DNA from: Owenia fusiformis
Taxonomy: Eukaryota > Annelida > Polychaeta > Sabellida > Oweniidae
Reading direction: 5' to 3'
Assembly: GCA_903813345.2 (NCBI GenBank)
Contig: CAIIXF020000001.1
Span: 11,009,598 to 11,073,597, forward strand
Length of the DNA stretch: 64,000 nt
The notes under the pieces were generated by a model that was given only the letters and a program-made list of their open reading frames with translations, ran no database searches and was not told the DNA's origin. Shown here one piece after another: positions 25,481 to 37,461 of this stretch. The position numbers were made by a program, and so were the translations under genes. Numbering within the stretch: the first letter of the stretch is position 1; the number at the start of each line of letters is the position of its first letter.

Positions 25481-26862
25481 AACACCTCTCGGTTTTCTGC
25501 AAGTTAAAATAGTAAGTTCTCTGATTAGTGCCATCTAGCGTCAAAAGAAGTTCAATTTGCACCTTTTTGCTACTGTTTGTGATTTCTACCAGGAATTCGA
25601 CTGAAGAAAGTATTGCCGAGCTAAGGCGAAATTCTTCGGGATTTTCTCAAAATGGTCCCCCGTGATTTCAGGCTTTGAATCACGGTCAGCTAGTTTGTGG
25701 TTATAATTTTGCGCTATCCCAAATCATGATCTATACCATATTAGATCATGTTTTGGGCCCGTTTTGGGCTTGCCCCAAATCATAACTGCATCCCGGGAAC
25801 TGCATACTGACTTTGCTTTAAATAGCCATGCTACACTTTCCTTCAAATCAAAATACATGCCAGATACCATAATATACATAATCACAAAATAGAATTCCCT
25901 TGCTCACTAATTACCAATTATTCAGAATATGCGCGTTGACAGTAAATTAATAAAGACGGACACAAGAGGTTTCAAATGTCTTATTGAAGGTCGTTGCTTG
26001 TGCTTGACAATATTTATGGTAATCGTTTAGTGAATTGTCTAAATTTCTCGGTTTCTGGTACTATGTTTTTCTGTTTAAGATTTGAAGCACGACCTTTGAA
26101 GCAGATGGTACTGAATTTAACGAAATAACTATCATCCCCTCATTGATTTCTCTGAATACTTATTTTTGAGCAATGACTAGACTGGCTCTTGGTCTTTATT
26201 TTTTAAACCTTGATTGCAAAGTCTAAATAAGGGAAAGCCTGGGCGCCATCCTATCAGGCATGACGTACTCACATACATTCCGTGTTTTAATCATTTTTGT
26301 TGAATCATTAGTATACGGGTGGGAAAGCACGATTTAAAGGACCCGTGGAAAGCTTGGAAATATTTTCTATTAGTCATATATATTACTTCTAATTTTAAAG
26401 TTGTTATAGATAATTTTAGAAAACAATTGACTTTGAAAAACATTTCCGAGTTTGGCCCAATGATGTTTTCATTTTTTGAATATTTCCGTCAATGTTTAAT
26501 TTTGTTTTGAAGTAACCTTAACTAAGTGACATAGTCTTTTCTCCCTTGGGAACAATAAACCCATATTTTTGTAGAACATTTTTTATTTAAATTGTAGACA
26601 TAAGCCAAATGCCTCGGTACTTTATCCGTTATGAAACTAATTTGTGGCGGCGTTATATCCATAAAAATAATACCATCAAGGAAAAATATATTCAATGATC
26701 ACGACTATATTTGGTTTTATTTCCGCGGACATTTAAATACAAAATACACGTATATGTACGTGTCAATTCTATACATGTAAGTTTCAGTTGCAAAGATAGG
26801 CGCTAATTAGAGGAAGAACCACTAATTAGTACTTAGTACACATGGCTCTAGAATACCGTTAA
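25481..26862. other. Non-coding DNA, nothing recognised
   Basis: No gene supported; short chance ORFs only. Confidence 0.4.
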
Positions 26863-27002
26863 TGCCTGGGTCACATTTGCTCCGATCCATCGGCCGGCGC
26901 CCGGCCGATTGAGTGTTTTGTTCAATATCGTATTCAATTTTGAACAAAATACTCAATCGCCCGGGCGCCGGAGTGAAAATCGGAGCAAATGTGACCAAGG
27001 CA
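26863..27002. mobile_element. 140-bp MITE, Harbinger-like target duplication
   Basis: Ends TGCCTGGGTCACATTTGCTC and, complemented, TGCCTTGGTCACATTTGCTC. The interior continues the palindrome (CGGCGCCCGG; ACTCAATCG and complement). It is flanked by TAA on both sides (26860-26862, 27003-27005). A 3-bp TWA duplication is typical of PIF/Harbinger; assignment is inference. Confidence 0.7.
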
Positions 27003-27840
27003 TAAGTATCCAAGTCAGTTTGTTCTTGTTTGATAAGATTACGACGTACCTGTTCTATTAGGTAATCAGATGAGAGGCACTTTAACTCTTGTCTCTGTTG
27101 AAATAATCAACAGCTCCTAGGCAAGAAAAAGTAACTTCTTTGATTTAGGTAAATATATCGAAATGTTTTAAAACATCAAACAATCCACTTGATAGAAGGA
27201 GTGGGACTCTACTCTACTTGAAGAAATCAACCCAATGGTTCCTAATCACTCCGTACTGTGTACGTCCGCCGTGCATATGAAGTCATTGGTCTGCACGTAT
27301 AAATCCTACCCTACATTCTGATACTCATAGCATCTTTGGTCATGGTTTTTGTCATGGTTTATCATGATGCCTACCCTACTACAATAATGATTTGTTTTGA
27401 AAAACTATATCATTTCATATTTATTTGTATTTAGTTAAAAAATTAAATAACGCGAGTTTAAATGCAGAGTTTGTACTTGTCTCTGTGGGAGCCTGACTTG
27501 TAAAATACTGAAAAGTGCCCCCTTTTGCTCCGGTCTTTCCCCTCGTAATTATGTCATGATATTTAAATTAGAATTATGTACACTTTAAAATCGTAAATAT
27601 TTTTGGGGCTCTTGGAACATAACCATCTTAATTAAAAATGTATATTTGTCTCGAAGAACGCACGTAACGTATCTAACTACGAATTAAACTCTTGGAAAAT
27701 GTTGGATTTAGTGTTAGTGTTTTATGGACATATTAACCCATAATGTATCATCCCTCGACATTTTAAACAATTTAGTTAACTGCTAAAAGATAGTATGTCC
27801 TGGATCACAACATTATAATAATGTTATTTTAAAGGTCAAC
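27003..27840. other. Non-coding DNA, nothing recognised
   Basis: No gene or repeat boundary could be supported. Confidence 0.4.
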
Positions 27841-27992
27841 AGTCTAGCTACAAGCCCATGTGACCCCCTCCCACTATCAGACTACATACCTTCTCACACA
27901 CTCATTGGGTCCTAGTAATCAGTGGCTAGGCACAGGTGCTGCCCTCTGTAGGTAGGTATATAGTGGGGATGACAAGGGCCTGTAGCTAGACT
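27841..27992. mobile_element. 152-bp MITE with 17-bp TIR
   Basis: Starts AGTCTAGCTACAAGCCC and ends, complemented, AGTCTAGCTACAGGCCC. No ORF. Target duplication not resolved. Confidence 0.65.
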
Positions 27993-29313
27993 AAGAGGTA
28001 AAATGCATGTTCATGGTATTTTAGATCATTTTGGATGGAAAACACAATCCCATCTCTAATATTTGTTTTTATAATTCTAAGATTGTACGTTGCACCATCC
28101 TAGGTTGAGCTAGGTTGCACTTGGAGATGATTAAATTCCAATCTCATCTGGTTTAAACATAGATACAAGTGGACTCATATGGCCTGCTGCGATGACAAGA
28201 AACATCGAGGCGATGAACCACTGGAAGCATGATAAAATGACTATAAGCTACCTGAAACACAAGTTGCAAAGCTGAAAGCTTACGTGGAAATCTTACTTCA
28301 ACATCTTATAAATAAGAAACATAAAATCTAGGTATCCATCTTTAGTATGTAGCCGGAATCGATGAACTGGGTGGTTTCTTCCTCCTAGCAGCGCATGAAA
28401 TAGTGTTAAACTGTTTGAAGCAACGTATTTACTGTATGGAAGCCATATTGACGATTTAAGGTGTCGAAATGTCTACATTCATTTAGATTCGGGAAAGATG
28501 CGTCCACGGACCTTCTTGTAAATAGACATGACACAAAATGCTGTGCGATAGAACTATCATTAAAGAATTTTACAATAGTTTTCACAACTCATCTTTTCAA
28601 ATTTGTTCCTTGAAATGGTATATTTCATATTCTTTGAAGAATGGTCTTCAATACGGTTGTTTTAGAATTTGAATTACCCATATTTGGCTTAATATCGACC
28701 TTTTTGTGTCAGTTTTGAAATCCATGATGCCTTGAAGTTGATGGAACCTCAGTATATTTTACTTTTATTTTATTATGCCTGTTTTACCCTCGAGAGGGGA
28801 CAAGCCCGGTCACGCTGTCGCACCCACTCGTTCCATTATCGGTTGCTATGTATCAAGGGTGTTTTTAGCAATTGTTTCATTTCTTGTTACATCGAATGAT
28901 ATATACGATTAATAAATGATAGTCGCTTCAGGCATATTTTCTGCTACTCAAGGGGGCCACTCATGATCAGTCACATCTGGGATGAAATGTTAATCCAAAG
29001 AAACTTATATAGCCTAATATTGATTTCGATAAGATATTTTGCTCCTTCGATTTTTGCTTGGAATCTAAATCCGCTGAGATACCGTTGTCGATTCTTTAGC
29101 TGGACTATGTATTCGCAATTTAGACCTATATTTGTTTCAGAATATGTACAAACAATTTTTTGACAAAACATGATTTAATCCACTCTCAGTGAAAATTGGG
29201 AAAATTTGTCAACAAAACGAGTCTTGAACCCAAAAGAGACTTAGATCTCATGTTATACGATCGATAAATAACAACGATAAATCATCTGGAGCTGTAAATG
29301 TATTTCGTTTTTA
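27993..29313. other. Non-coding DNA, nothing recognised
   Basis: Two overlapping chance ORFs of 66 codons on opposite strands near 28963-29171; nothing else. Confidence 0.4.
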
Positions 29314-30002
29314 CAGGGTGTTCAAAAAAACGCAACCCAAAGAAATCGCTATATTTTGAAAAATACTGGTTCAATTATGTTCATATTCTCAGGAAATGAA
29401 GAAGAGACTGTGTATGTATAGCTCCTGTAAATGGTTAGTTGTAAAACATGATGCCTTGGACACCTGCTCAAAAGACAGTTGTACTATGAAAATACAACAA
29501 CTGTCATTTGAGCATGTGTCCAAGGTATCATGTTTTACAACTTTCTGACAACAGGAGCTATACATACACAGTCTCTTCTTTCTTTTCCTGAAAAATGAAC
29601 ATAATTGAATTACTATTTTCCAAGATATAGTGATTTTCCATTGCGTTTTTCGTATTTTGCTAGTACAACTGTCTTTTGAGCATGTGTCCAAGACATCATG
29701 TTTTACAACTAACTAACAACAGGGGCTATACATACACAGTCTCCTCTTTCTTTCCAGAAAATATGAACATAATTGGATTAGTATTTTCCAAGATATAGTG
29801 ATTTTCCATTAAGCGTTTTTCGTATTTTGCTAGTACAACTGTCTTTTGAGCATGTGTCAAAGACATCATGTTTTACAACTAACTAACAACAGGGGCTATA
29901 CATACACAGTCTCCTCTTTCTGTCCAGAAAATATGAACATAATTAGATCAGTATTTTCCAAGATATAGCGATTTCTTTGAGTTGCGTTTTTTTAACACCC
30001 TG
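29314..30002. mobile_element. TA-flanked TIR element with internal repeats
   Basis: Ends CAGGGTGTTCAAAAAAACGC and, complemented, CAGGGTGTTAAAAAAACGCA. Both are bordered by TA, as for Tc1/mariner insertions. Inside, a unit of about 180 bp (TAGTACAACTGTCTTTTGAG through TTTCCAAGATATAG) is repeated three times in direct orientation, with part of it inverted at 29395-29480. No transposase frame remains, so it is a non-autonomous, rearranged element. Confidence 0.75.
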
Positions 30003-30630
30003 TATCTCTACAAAAACGGTAATGATAAAACGTCTGAAAAAATATATTGCTGTGAATATTTGGTTGGTATTTGCCTCTCCTGCCTCGTGCGTGGCTACGC
30101 CCATGCATACTCATGTTGTTACGCGAGGGTGGCCCCTTCGTGAAGAAAGCTTAACACCACACGTTGATTGTACAACAACAATAGTTTCCAAGGCTCAATA
30201 TTTTTGGCTTAGAAAAATATCTCTCAGGTCGCTTGTAACATCTAAGATAAGATAGCCAGGGGGTCTGGTGAGACGACGTATATTGACAATCGAGCACTCG
30301 ATATACAGTAGGCTACTAATTTTCAGTTCAAGAATTTCTTTTTATTTTGGAGTTTACATTGACTTTTCTAGACATGGAAATTGATAGAAATTGAATCATG
30401 GAAATAAAATAACAAAAAAACAACAACATCTGATCGATTTTCGATCTATTATGAATAGCGAAAGGCCAGGGCCACGCTAACAGCTACATTTAGCAAATGG
30501 TGTTTAATAATAAAGACTTATTAATATATTTCTAAAGAAACCTCCTCGTGGCTTGCTTTATTAATGACATGACTATTATTTGGTATGCAAGCTTTTGGGA
30601 ACATTTCCAATTTTTTATAATGTTTCTTAA
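30003..30630. other. Non-coding DNA, nothing recognised
   Basis: No supported feature; a 92-codon ORF at 29977-30255 starts inside the adjacent transposon and looks accidental. Confidence 0.4.
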
Positions 30631-31001
30631 AGGCAGAATCTAATCTATAGGGGGTGATAAAATTACAAGCAACATGTATAATTGACCTACCAATCTATTC
30701 CTTACAATATCAAATACAATATCTCCCAAAATATTCACAATATTATAAATTGGTGAAGTTATTAAGGATTCAAAGTGCAAAAATGAGTGAAAAATGTTTA
30801 AATTCTCCTAAATAATAAGAATGGTAACCATTCTTATAGAAAAATAATACATTATTGTAAAAATCTTTAGTTTTCCTGGAATAAAGTATGCACTTTTGTG
30901 ATTTTTAGAAAATAGACATGACAAGGAATGCCATGAGCCAAAAATATTCTAAAATTGAAACAATTTTTTGTTTAGCCTGCTCGCTATATCTGATTCTCTC
31001 T
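30631..31001. mobile_element. TTAA-flanked transposon, internally deleted (copy 2)
   Basis: Flanked by TTAA at 30627-30630 and 31002-31005. Its first ~215 bp match 19508-19724 and its last ~150 bp match the end of that copy. About 900 bp of the middle is missing. This is the usual route by which MITEs arise. Confidence 0.8.
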
Positions 31002-31481
31002 TTAATTATATTTTGGGGGGCAATACATGTTGTTTTCTAAGGTTACAATTTATAAGAATCTAATAAATGAACAATATGTTTTAGGTCGATATAAAGATGG
31101 CAGCAGTAATTGTTGTTCTTATGTATATTCTCGTAGGTACTTTTAGTACATATTGATTGATTGCCCTGCAATCTTTATTTAAAAAATATTTAAAAACAGC
31201 TGTAATTCTTTTCATTATGACAATGCCTTTTCTTTTATGTTTTGCTGGGCCAGTTTTAAAGATCCCGAAGCACAGGATTCTTATATCAAAGTAACATTTT
31301 ATATGTCATTTGATGAAAAATTGCTATTTTTACTGTTTTTGAAAATTGTATGTTGGATGTACGTTTGGCCCTGTGCTAATAAAGTCCTATTGATTAATAC
31401 AGTAATATTATGACAAAAGTTTGATTCAGAGCACTGGTGCAGAGGCAGGAACTAGCTAAGAGAATGCAATGTTATACATAC

Positions 31482-32536
31482 ACGCCCGGTGATCGGAAGA
31501 AATGAACGGAGGGGGAGTAACTATTTTTTTCGCTAGAAAATCAATAAATCTGGAAGATTTATTTTTTCAAGAGAAAGTTTACAATTGGATTGCTAAATGA
31601 ATAGGCGCAGTTCACGGGGAAATGTGTTAGGTCTCCTTGGAATTTCTTTGAACTGATGGACTTCTTAGATAAAAGATCTATATTAAAGAAGGCGCAGCGT
31701 CACCAACATGCAAATGTCAATGTTTTTGCTATAAATCAAGCAACACGTGTCTACACGACCTGTAATATCACGCCCGGTGATCGTACAAAATGGATGGAGG
31801 GGGGGATTAGGCGATTTCTGCAAGAAAACTCAACAAATATGGAAGATTTAATTTTTCAAGAGAAAATTTACAACTGAATTGCCAAATGAATAGGCGCAGT
31901 GCATGGCAAAATATGTTAGGTCATCTAGTATTTTTTTGAACTGATAACCTTCAAAGATATGAGATCTATTAAAAAAGGCGCATCATCACCAACGTGCAAA
32001 AGTCAATGTTTTTGCTATAAATCGGGCAACAATGGTCTACACGACCTGTAATAAATAGATATAAAAAAGTTAGTTTCCATGCGTTATACTGAAAAATAAT
32101 CGAAATAAATTTAGTAGTATTTTGACCCTATGAGAATATATAATATTAATTTATTTCGATTATATTTTGTATAACGCATGGAAACTAACTTTAAAAAGTG
32201 AGCAATGTCATTAGTATTGTGATAATAACGTCCCTTATACCTATTTATTACAGGTCGTGTAGATCATTGTTGCCCGATTTATAGCAAAAACATTGACTTT
32301 TGCACGTTGGTGATGATGCGCCTTTTTTAATAGATCTCATACCTTAGAAGGGTATCAGTTAAAAAAATACTAGATGACCTGACATATTTTGCCATGCACT
32401 GCGCCTATTCATTTGGCAATTCAGTCGCAAATTTTTTCTTGAAAAAATAAATCTTCCAAATTTGTTGAGTTTTCTTGCAGAAATCGCCTAATCCCCCCCC
32501 CCCCCCTCCATCCATTTTGTACCATCACCGGGCGTG
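31482..32536. mobile_element. Foldback element with an extra diverged direct repeat
   Basis: The inner left arm (31768-32110) is complementary to the right arm (about 32160-32536), with landmarks CACGCCCGGTGATCG, TGAATAGGCGCAGT and GTCTACACGACCTGTAATA. Upstream, 31482-31767 is a more diverged direct copy of the left arm. The centre near 32152 is A+T-rich. ORFs inside are by-products. C runs at 32493-32506 mark the poly-G part of the arms. Confidence 0.85.
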
Positions 32537-32819
32537 AATATAAGCGACGTTTTTATCACAAAATTAATGTCATTGCCGTTTTTTAAAGATAAGTTTCCAA
32601 ACATTAGATAAAAATGATCGAAAATAATAAAAATTGAACGGAGGGGGGGGGGGGGGGTGAATGGAGGGGGAGTAATATGTCTTTAAGGTTGAAGAAATCT
32701 CCGCGAATTCGTGTATTTGAAAAATGAACTCAGTAACTCAGTAACAACTTGATGTTACGACTCTGAAAAGTGAAAAATTAGGACATATGGAGTTATTGGA
32801 AATAAAGTCAATATTATAA
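32537..32819. other. Short non-coding spacer with a long G run
   Basis: A G homopolymer near 32642-32657 follows a GAACGGAGGGGG phrase like those in the adjacent foldback, so it may be a broken further copy of that arm. Confidence 0.4.
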
Positions 32820-33565
32820 AGTTTTCAGAAGTTCAAATCTGACTTTTTATTCAAGATTTGACCTTCAGTTTTCAAGGTCAAAAAATGTCTTTTTCAACTT
32901 ACTTCAAAATCAAAATCATCTACAAGTTATCAGAAGTTCAAATCTGACTTAAGATTTGAAATATGACCTTCATTGACCTTCTCAGGGTCATAAAAAGGTC
33001 AAAAAGGTGCTCCAAATTGACCAATTTTTTTTCAATCAAATCGACCAAAGTCTTTTTTCAAAATCATCTAAAAGTTATCAGGAGTTCAAATCTGACTTAA
33101 GATCTGAGCTTCATTGACCTTCTCAAGGTAAAAAGGTCTTTCAACTTGCTTCAAATTGACAATTTTTCATCTACAAGGTCTCAAAAGTTTAAATCTGACT
33201 TTAGAATTGAGATTTGACCTTCATTGACCTTCTCAAGGTCAAAAAGGTCTTTTTCAACTTGCTTCAAATTGATCAATTTTTTTTCAAAATCATCTAGAAG
33301 TTCAAATCTGACTATAGATTTGACCTTCAATTATATTCTCAAGGTCAAAAAGATATTTTTCAAACTTGCTACAAATTGACTATTTTTCAAAATCATCTAC
33401 AAGCTCTCAGAAGTTCAAAGCCGACTTTAGATTTGAGATTCCACCGTCAATGAGTCAAAAAATGTATTTTTTCAACTTGCTTCAAATTGACCATTTTCCA
33501 AAATTATCTACAATAATATTGTGAGCAAATAGGTGGTGACATTTTGTCATGTTAATGCCTTGTTT
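32820..33565 (+). repeat. Tandem-array repeat family C, copy 1
   Basis: About seven units of roughly 100 bp, each with AGAAGTTCAAATCTGACTTT, then AGATTTGACCTTCATTGACC, TTCTCAAGGTCAAAAAGGTC and ACTTGCTTCAAATTGACCA. The array ends in the tail GTGAGCAA...GGTGGTGAC...TGTCATGTTAATGCCTTG near 33520-33560. The same units and tail occur at 55715-56480. Confidence 0.85.
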
Positions 33566-34401
33566 AACATTGAGATTCTCCAATTTCTCAAATACCAAAA
33601 CCCATCGTCATTTCTTCTAGGAGGGAAGGTAGGAAGGGTACGCATCGAACGAAACTGGCTCTGCTGTTGGATATATTTTATCAGGTTATTTGAAAATGTT
33701 CCATATGGGTGGAAATCGAATCGAGCAGCTTTGAATATATATTTTTTATTCTAACTCAATTTGTACTGTTTTAATGTCATTTTAATTTAAAGTTTCTACA
33801 TTTTTAAATGAAAGTGCAGTCTCTAGTTTTTGGTTTGATCGAACTACACTTAGAAATATTTGCATACAGCCGATCAGCGCAGCGGAAATTACTACTTTAT
33901 AGGGTGACGGTCACACTTAACTGATATTATAGTTTTACACATAACACAAATGACGTGATAAGTGCGTGATAACTACATGATAAGTACATCTACATTGATT
34001 TTGAAGGGATGACATGTTTTGTACATATGCGTTTGTCTGTTAGTCAGAGTACAACATGAACAATAAATATAAGATACCTACAGTGCATCAATCTTAAAAA
34101 AGCTATCAAAGGAACACAATTTAATATTTTATGGAAAAATACATTCATGTCTTGAATATAAAACGTTTGTAAATTTTTTAAAATAACATGTCAGAAAAGC
34201 ATTAAAATACAAGAGACACAACAAGCAATTTTTCATATCATATTTTAATTGCTTATTTTTGAGGTTTGATTGACACACACAAGCCAATATTGATTTTCGA
34301 CACTTGTTGCTAGATTTAGCGATGGTTGAGATGTGACCACCGTCATTTGGTAAAGTGATACAACATGCAGTTGGACGAGTGCTTGGTGTGAAGTTTAAAA
34401 C
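33566..34401. other. Non-coding DNA upstream of the 34402 gene
   Basis: No gene. It probably includes the promoter and 5' UTR of the next gene, but no core promoter motif could be assigned with confidence. Confidence 0.3.
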
Positions 34402-35250
34402 ATGTCACGAAGACTATTCAAAAGTGAGCAAACAGATTTTGAGAAAATTAGCCACTGCACCTTACAACGCGGCAGTCCATCTTGCAACTCTCAAGACAAC
34501 ATAAAATCAAACTCCGATATTCTTCCGGATTTGCAAAAGCAAAACTTGAAGTTAACTAGCCTGGACATGGCAAAGGATATGGCGAACTCGGTGAACACAT
34601 TTCATAACATTTTTTCAACACCGTTGCCACCAATAAAGACCTTGCCTAAAATACAGGCCAAAAGACCAACATCGTTAATTGGATTGGATACTAGTAACTT
34701 GACAATGTCCAAGAGGCCGGGAAGTCTTCCACAGATAACTCAAAAACCTTTGTGTAAAGGTCGTTTGAATTTCGGACCAGCGTGCTCTAAATACACGTTG
34801 ACTAAAATAGAGCACTTTGAAAAGCAAAATTCTCAATCGGAAGTGACCGCTACAACTCCATCTGATGTTATTACAACAATCGTCGACCCTTTGGCTGTTT
34901 CGGGCAATGTATTGGAAAATGATGAAGATGACCCATCCGGTAGACTAGAAAAGGTACTCCGCAAAATAGGGAATGTTAAAATACGCAAGAGGGATCATGA
35001 CGAAAGATTAGCTTGTGCCAAATGTTTAAACGATTTGGACACAATCTCTAAAGAAGTAGGATTTGAAAGAATGTTTCAACGTGCTATAGATTCGCCAGGA
35101 GATATGTCCCCTACTTGTTTATCGCCTATAATCACAAAAAACAATACAACAGTAGTGCCATGGCCAGCCCCGTGTCTCGTGGAAGTGGAAAGACTATCAA
35201 ATTCCACCATTGAAAGTCCAAAAGACGACGCAAAGAAAAAACAACTATAA
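34402..35250 (+). CDS. Unrecognised 282-residue protein, single exon as seen
   Basis: One uninterrupted frame, by far the longest unassigned one in the window, from ATG 34402 to TAA 35248. A candidate poly(A) signal (AATAAA, 35430-35435) lies 180 bases downstream. The protein looks mostly disordered, rich in Ser, Thr, Lys and Pro, without signal peptide or membrane segment. Residues 3-6 are RRLF, a match to the cyclin-docking RxL motif known from CDK inhibitors. A KxRLxFGP-like stretch (KGRLNFGPA) lies near residue 120. A more ordered, charged part near residues 180-235 has RLEKVLRKIGNVKIRKRDHD and a CAKC pair. I do not recognise the family. An additional 5' exon cannot be excluded. A cell-cycle role is only a guess from the short motif. 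Confidence 0.6.
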   Translation: MSRRLFKSEQTDFEKISHCTLQRGSPSCNSQDNIKSNSDILPDLQKQNLKLTSLDMAKDMANSVNTFHNIFSTPLPPIKTLPKIQAKRPTSLIGLDTSNLTMSKRPGSLPQITQKPLCKGRLNFGPACSKYTLTKIEHFEKQNSQSEVTATTPSDVITTIVDPLAVSGNVLENDEDDPSGRLEKVLRKIGNVKIRKRDHDERLACAKCLNDLDTISKEVGFERMFQRAIDSPGDMSPTCLSPIITKNNTTVVPWPAPCLVEVERLSNSTIESPKDDAKKKQL

Positions 35251-35429
35251 GGACACTCATATGAAGTGCATGCCAAATTATAATAACATATGATATGATA
35301 TGATTTGATATAATTGCACAAGATGTCAGTTCTCCTGCAGATTCTGATGCACTGGAAATAACAAATCTTTGGCAAATACCTTTTGGCATAGCATATCATA
35401 GCACAACTTTCTCTGCTTCAACAAAATCC

Positions 35430-35435
35430 AATAAA
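35430..35435 (+). promoter_or_regulatory. Candidate poly(A) signal AATAAA
   Basis: Lies 180 bases after the stop codon of the 34402 gene, in the right orientation. Confidence 0.45.
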
Positions 35436-35439
35436 TACA

Positions 35440-36094
35440 ATACAATAATTTAGATGTTTATTATAATTTATCTGAGAAGAGGATCTACCTTTTCTATTTA
35501 ACGATTTTAAGAGTTTCTCCTGGACTATGACAATAATATCTGAAAGTCGAAACAGCATTGGAATGTGATAAAGATGAAAACAACATGTCTGATGTTATTT
35601 TTCCATAGTGGAAACATGCTATTCATTGTTTTGAGCTTCCCAAAAGGTCACAGTACTAGATGTGTTATCATATATTTCTCACATGCGTGTATGATTCAAA
35701 ACCACATGTTATTTAATAACATGTGCCGTAGCTCTAGTTCGGTCCATACTATCCCCTCCCCCACCATGCAAGTTCCATTATCTCAATCCAGGACTATAAC
35801 ACCAGGGGACATTTTACTCATACAGAAGCCATTGCATAAATCTAAAATAACATTCGAACGTCTAAAATGTCAACGTTAATGGTTGTAGGTTTACATGATG
35901 ATTGATTTGTTCGTAGATAGTAGCAGGTCAAAGCTCAAACTATACATATACCGAGAGTTTCAGTTTATTGCTTTACCAATGTCTGAGGTCTATTAAAAGG
36001 AGCAATACATGGAGATATAAAAATGAGATTTGAGCGAACCTTTTCGAAATGGACCAAGTCGCCATCTTGACAAACAGCCAATTTGTCGTTGATC
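35440..36094. other. Intergenic DNA with a repeat fragment
   Basis: The stretch at about 35535-35635 (GGAATGTGATAAAGATGAAAA, TGATGTTATTTTTCCATA, ATTCATTGTTTT) resembles 40590-40665 inside the 40.3-41.0 kb inverted-repeat element, so it is probably a fragment of that family. Confidence 0.4.
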
Positions 36095-37400
36095 ATGAAA
36101 TGGACAATCGTCTATTTGAACTATTTGTGGAGAATATTGAAGTCACCTGAATTCTTGTTACTGAATGTGTTTTTGAATGTCTCAATTTTAGTCTATGTGA
36201 CAATACGTAGCGTGACAATATATGGACTGAGTGGCCCTCAGCTCGAAATGAATGACCTGCGGCAAAGGCAATCTGCACGTCATCAGATGGATGCTAGTAA
36301 AATGACTCATGCAAAGGACGATAAGACGCCATACATCGATATGGATAAATTAATTGATTCAAGATCACTCAACAAGACAACAGATGCATTTATTGTTGGA
36401 GTAAAAGAATGCATTCCGAATGGATTCATGTCGATCCTCTCTCACCATCCACAATTGGTACTCGCCAATGGTCCCACATCATTCTTCAGACATGATAGTT
36501 ATTATTGGCTTGGAAAACAATACTACACCTCTATAATTCCTGACAAAAGAAATGGAACCATAACGCTTGATTCCTGCGTCGAATGTTTCGATAACCCTTT
36601 CGCTCCGAAAAGATTATTTGAAATGAACAGAGATCTGAAAGTGATAGTTATGCTCCGTAACCCAGTCGAAAGACTTCTTTTGGAGTACTCGAAATTAATT
36701 CAAACTGAACAACGTCATATAAACCTAACATTGGACGGGTGGCTTTTTGGTAAGTGCAGTGTGATAGTAGAACTGGATGTGTGTAATCCGTGCACTTATA
36801 TTAAAGGAATCTTGGGGCCCTAATATTGATGATTGCTTACCATAGTTAAAACTGGCTAGGATATATATCTCCAATCATTTCCTTTTTATCATTTGATGTT
36901 TTGTGAAATATTGCCTAATCATTTTCTTCCTCATTAGATTCTGATATAAAGACAATATCAATTCAAAGGGCCCGAAATATTGATGTCATATATTTACAGA
37001 TCCTGACACGGGAGAGGTGCATACTAACAGGGATAGTATAAAACGCAGTGCATATATGGAGTTCTTGCCTAAATGGAGTGCAGCCTTTGGAAGGGACAAC
37101 ATCCATTTAATCAGTGTGAATGCATTTCTCAAAAATCCATGGATGGAGCTAGGCAATCTAGAGCGATTTCTTCACATCGATACCTTCTTTGAGCAGCAAA
37201 AACACGACCCTATAGTACGCACAAAAGGGTTTACTGCATTTTGCCATGTACCTGGTGTATGTGTCATGGACAGTACTGCTTATCTTCAATATGCCACGCA
37301 TAATACTACTAACTTGTTGAATGACTATTACAAGGACGACAATCGTAGATTGAATCAATATTTTAATATATGTTTTGATGAGGATAAATGTAAGATTTAA
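36095..37400 (+). CDS. Heparan sulfate 3-O-sulfotransferase-like type II membrane protein
   Basis: Two exons: 36095-36749 (donor TTG|GTAAGT) and 37000-37400 (acceptor TTTACAG). The phase-1 joint restores an Asp codon and gives 351 residues. The ATG at 36095 is chosen; no upstream ATG is in frame. A short basic N-terminus is followed by a membrane segment at about residues 19-38, as in Golgi sulfotransferases. The fold signature is clear: DAFIVGVK at 97-104, the KVIVMLRNPVERLLLEY stretch at 162-178, and DPDTGEVHTNRD just after the intron, matching the HS3ST phrase DPNTxEVNTKY. Odd features: the 5'-PAPS loop normally KGGTR reads KECIPN, the 3'-phosphate Ser of RAxSxY is Leu176, and the catalytic Glu of the EVHFF motif has no counterpart (GPTSFF). 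Known active HS3STs keep these residues, so a loss of catalysis or a changed role is inferred. C-terminal cysteines are retained (FCHVPGVC). Confidence 0.75.
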
Positions 37401-37461
37401 GATATGTGTGTAGTCTTGTTACTCATTTTGTTCAAAGCTTGTTTGGTTGTTTGCTCCGCTC

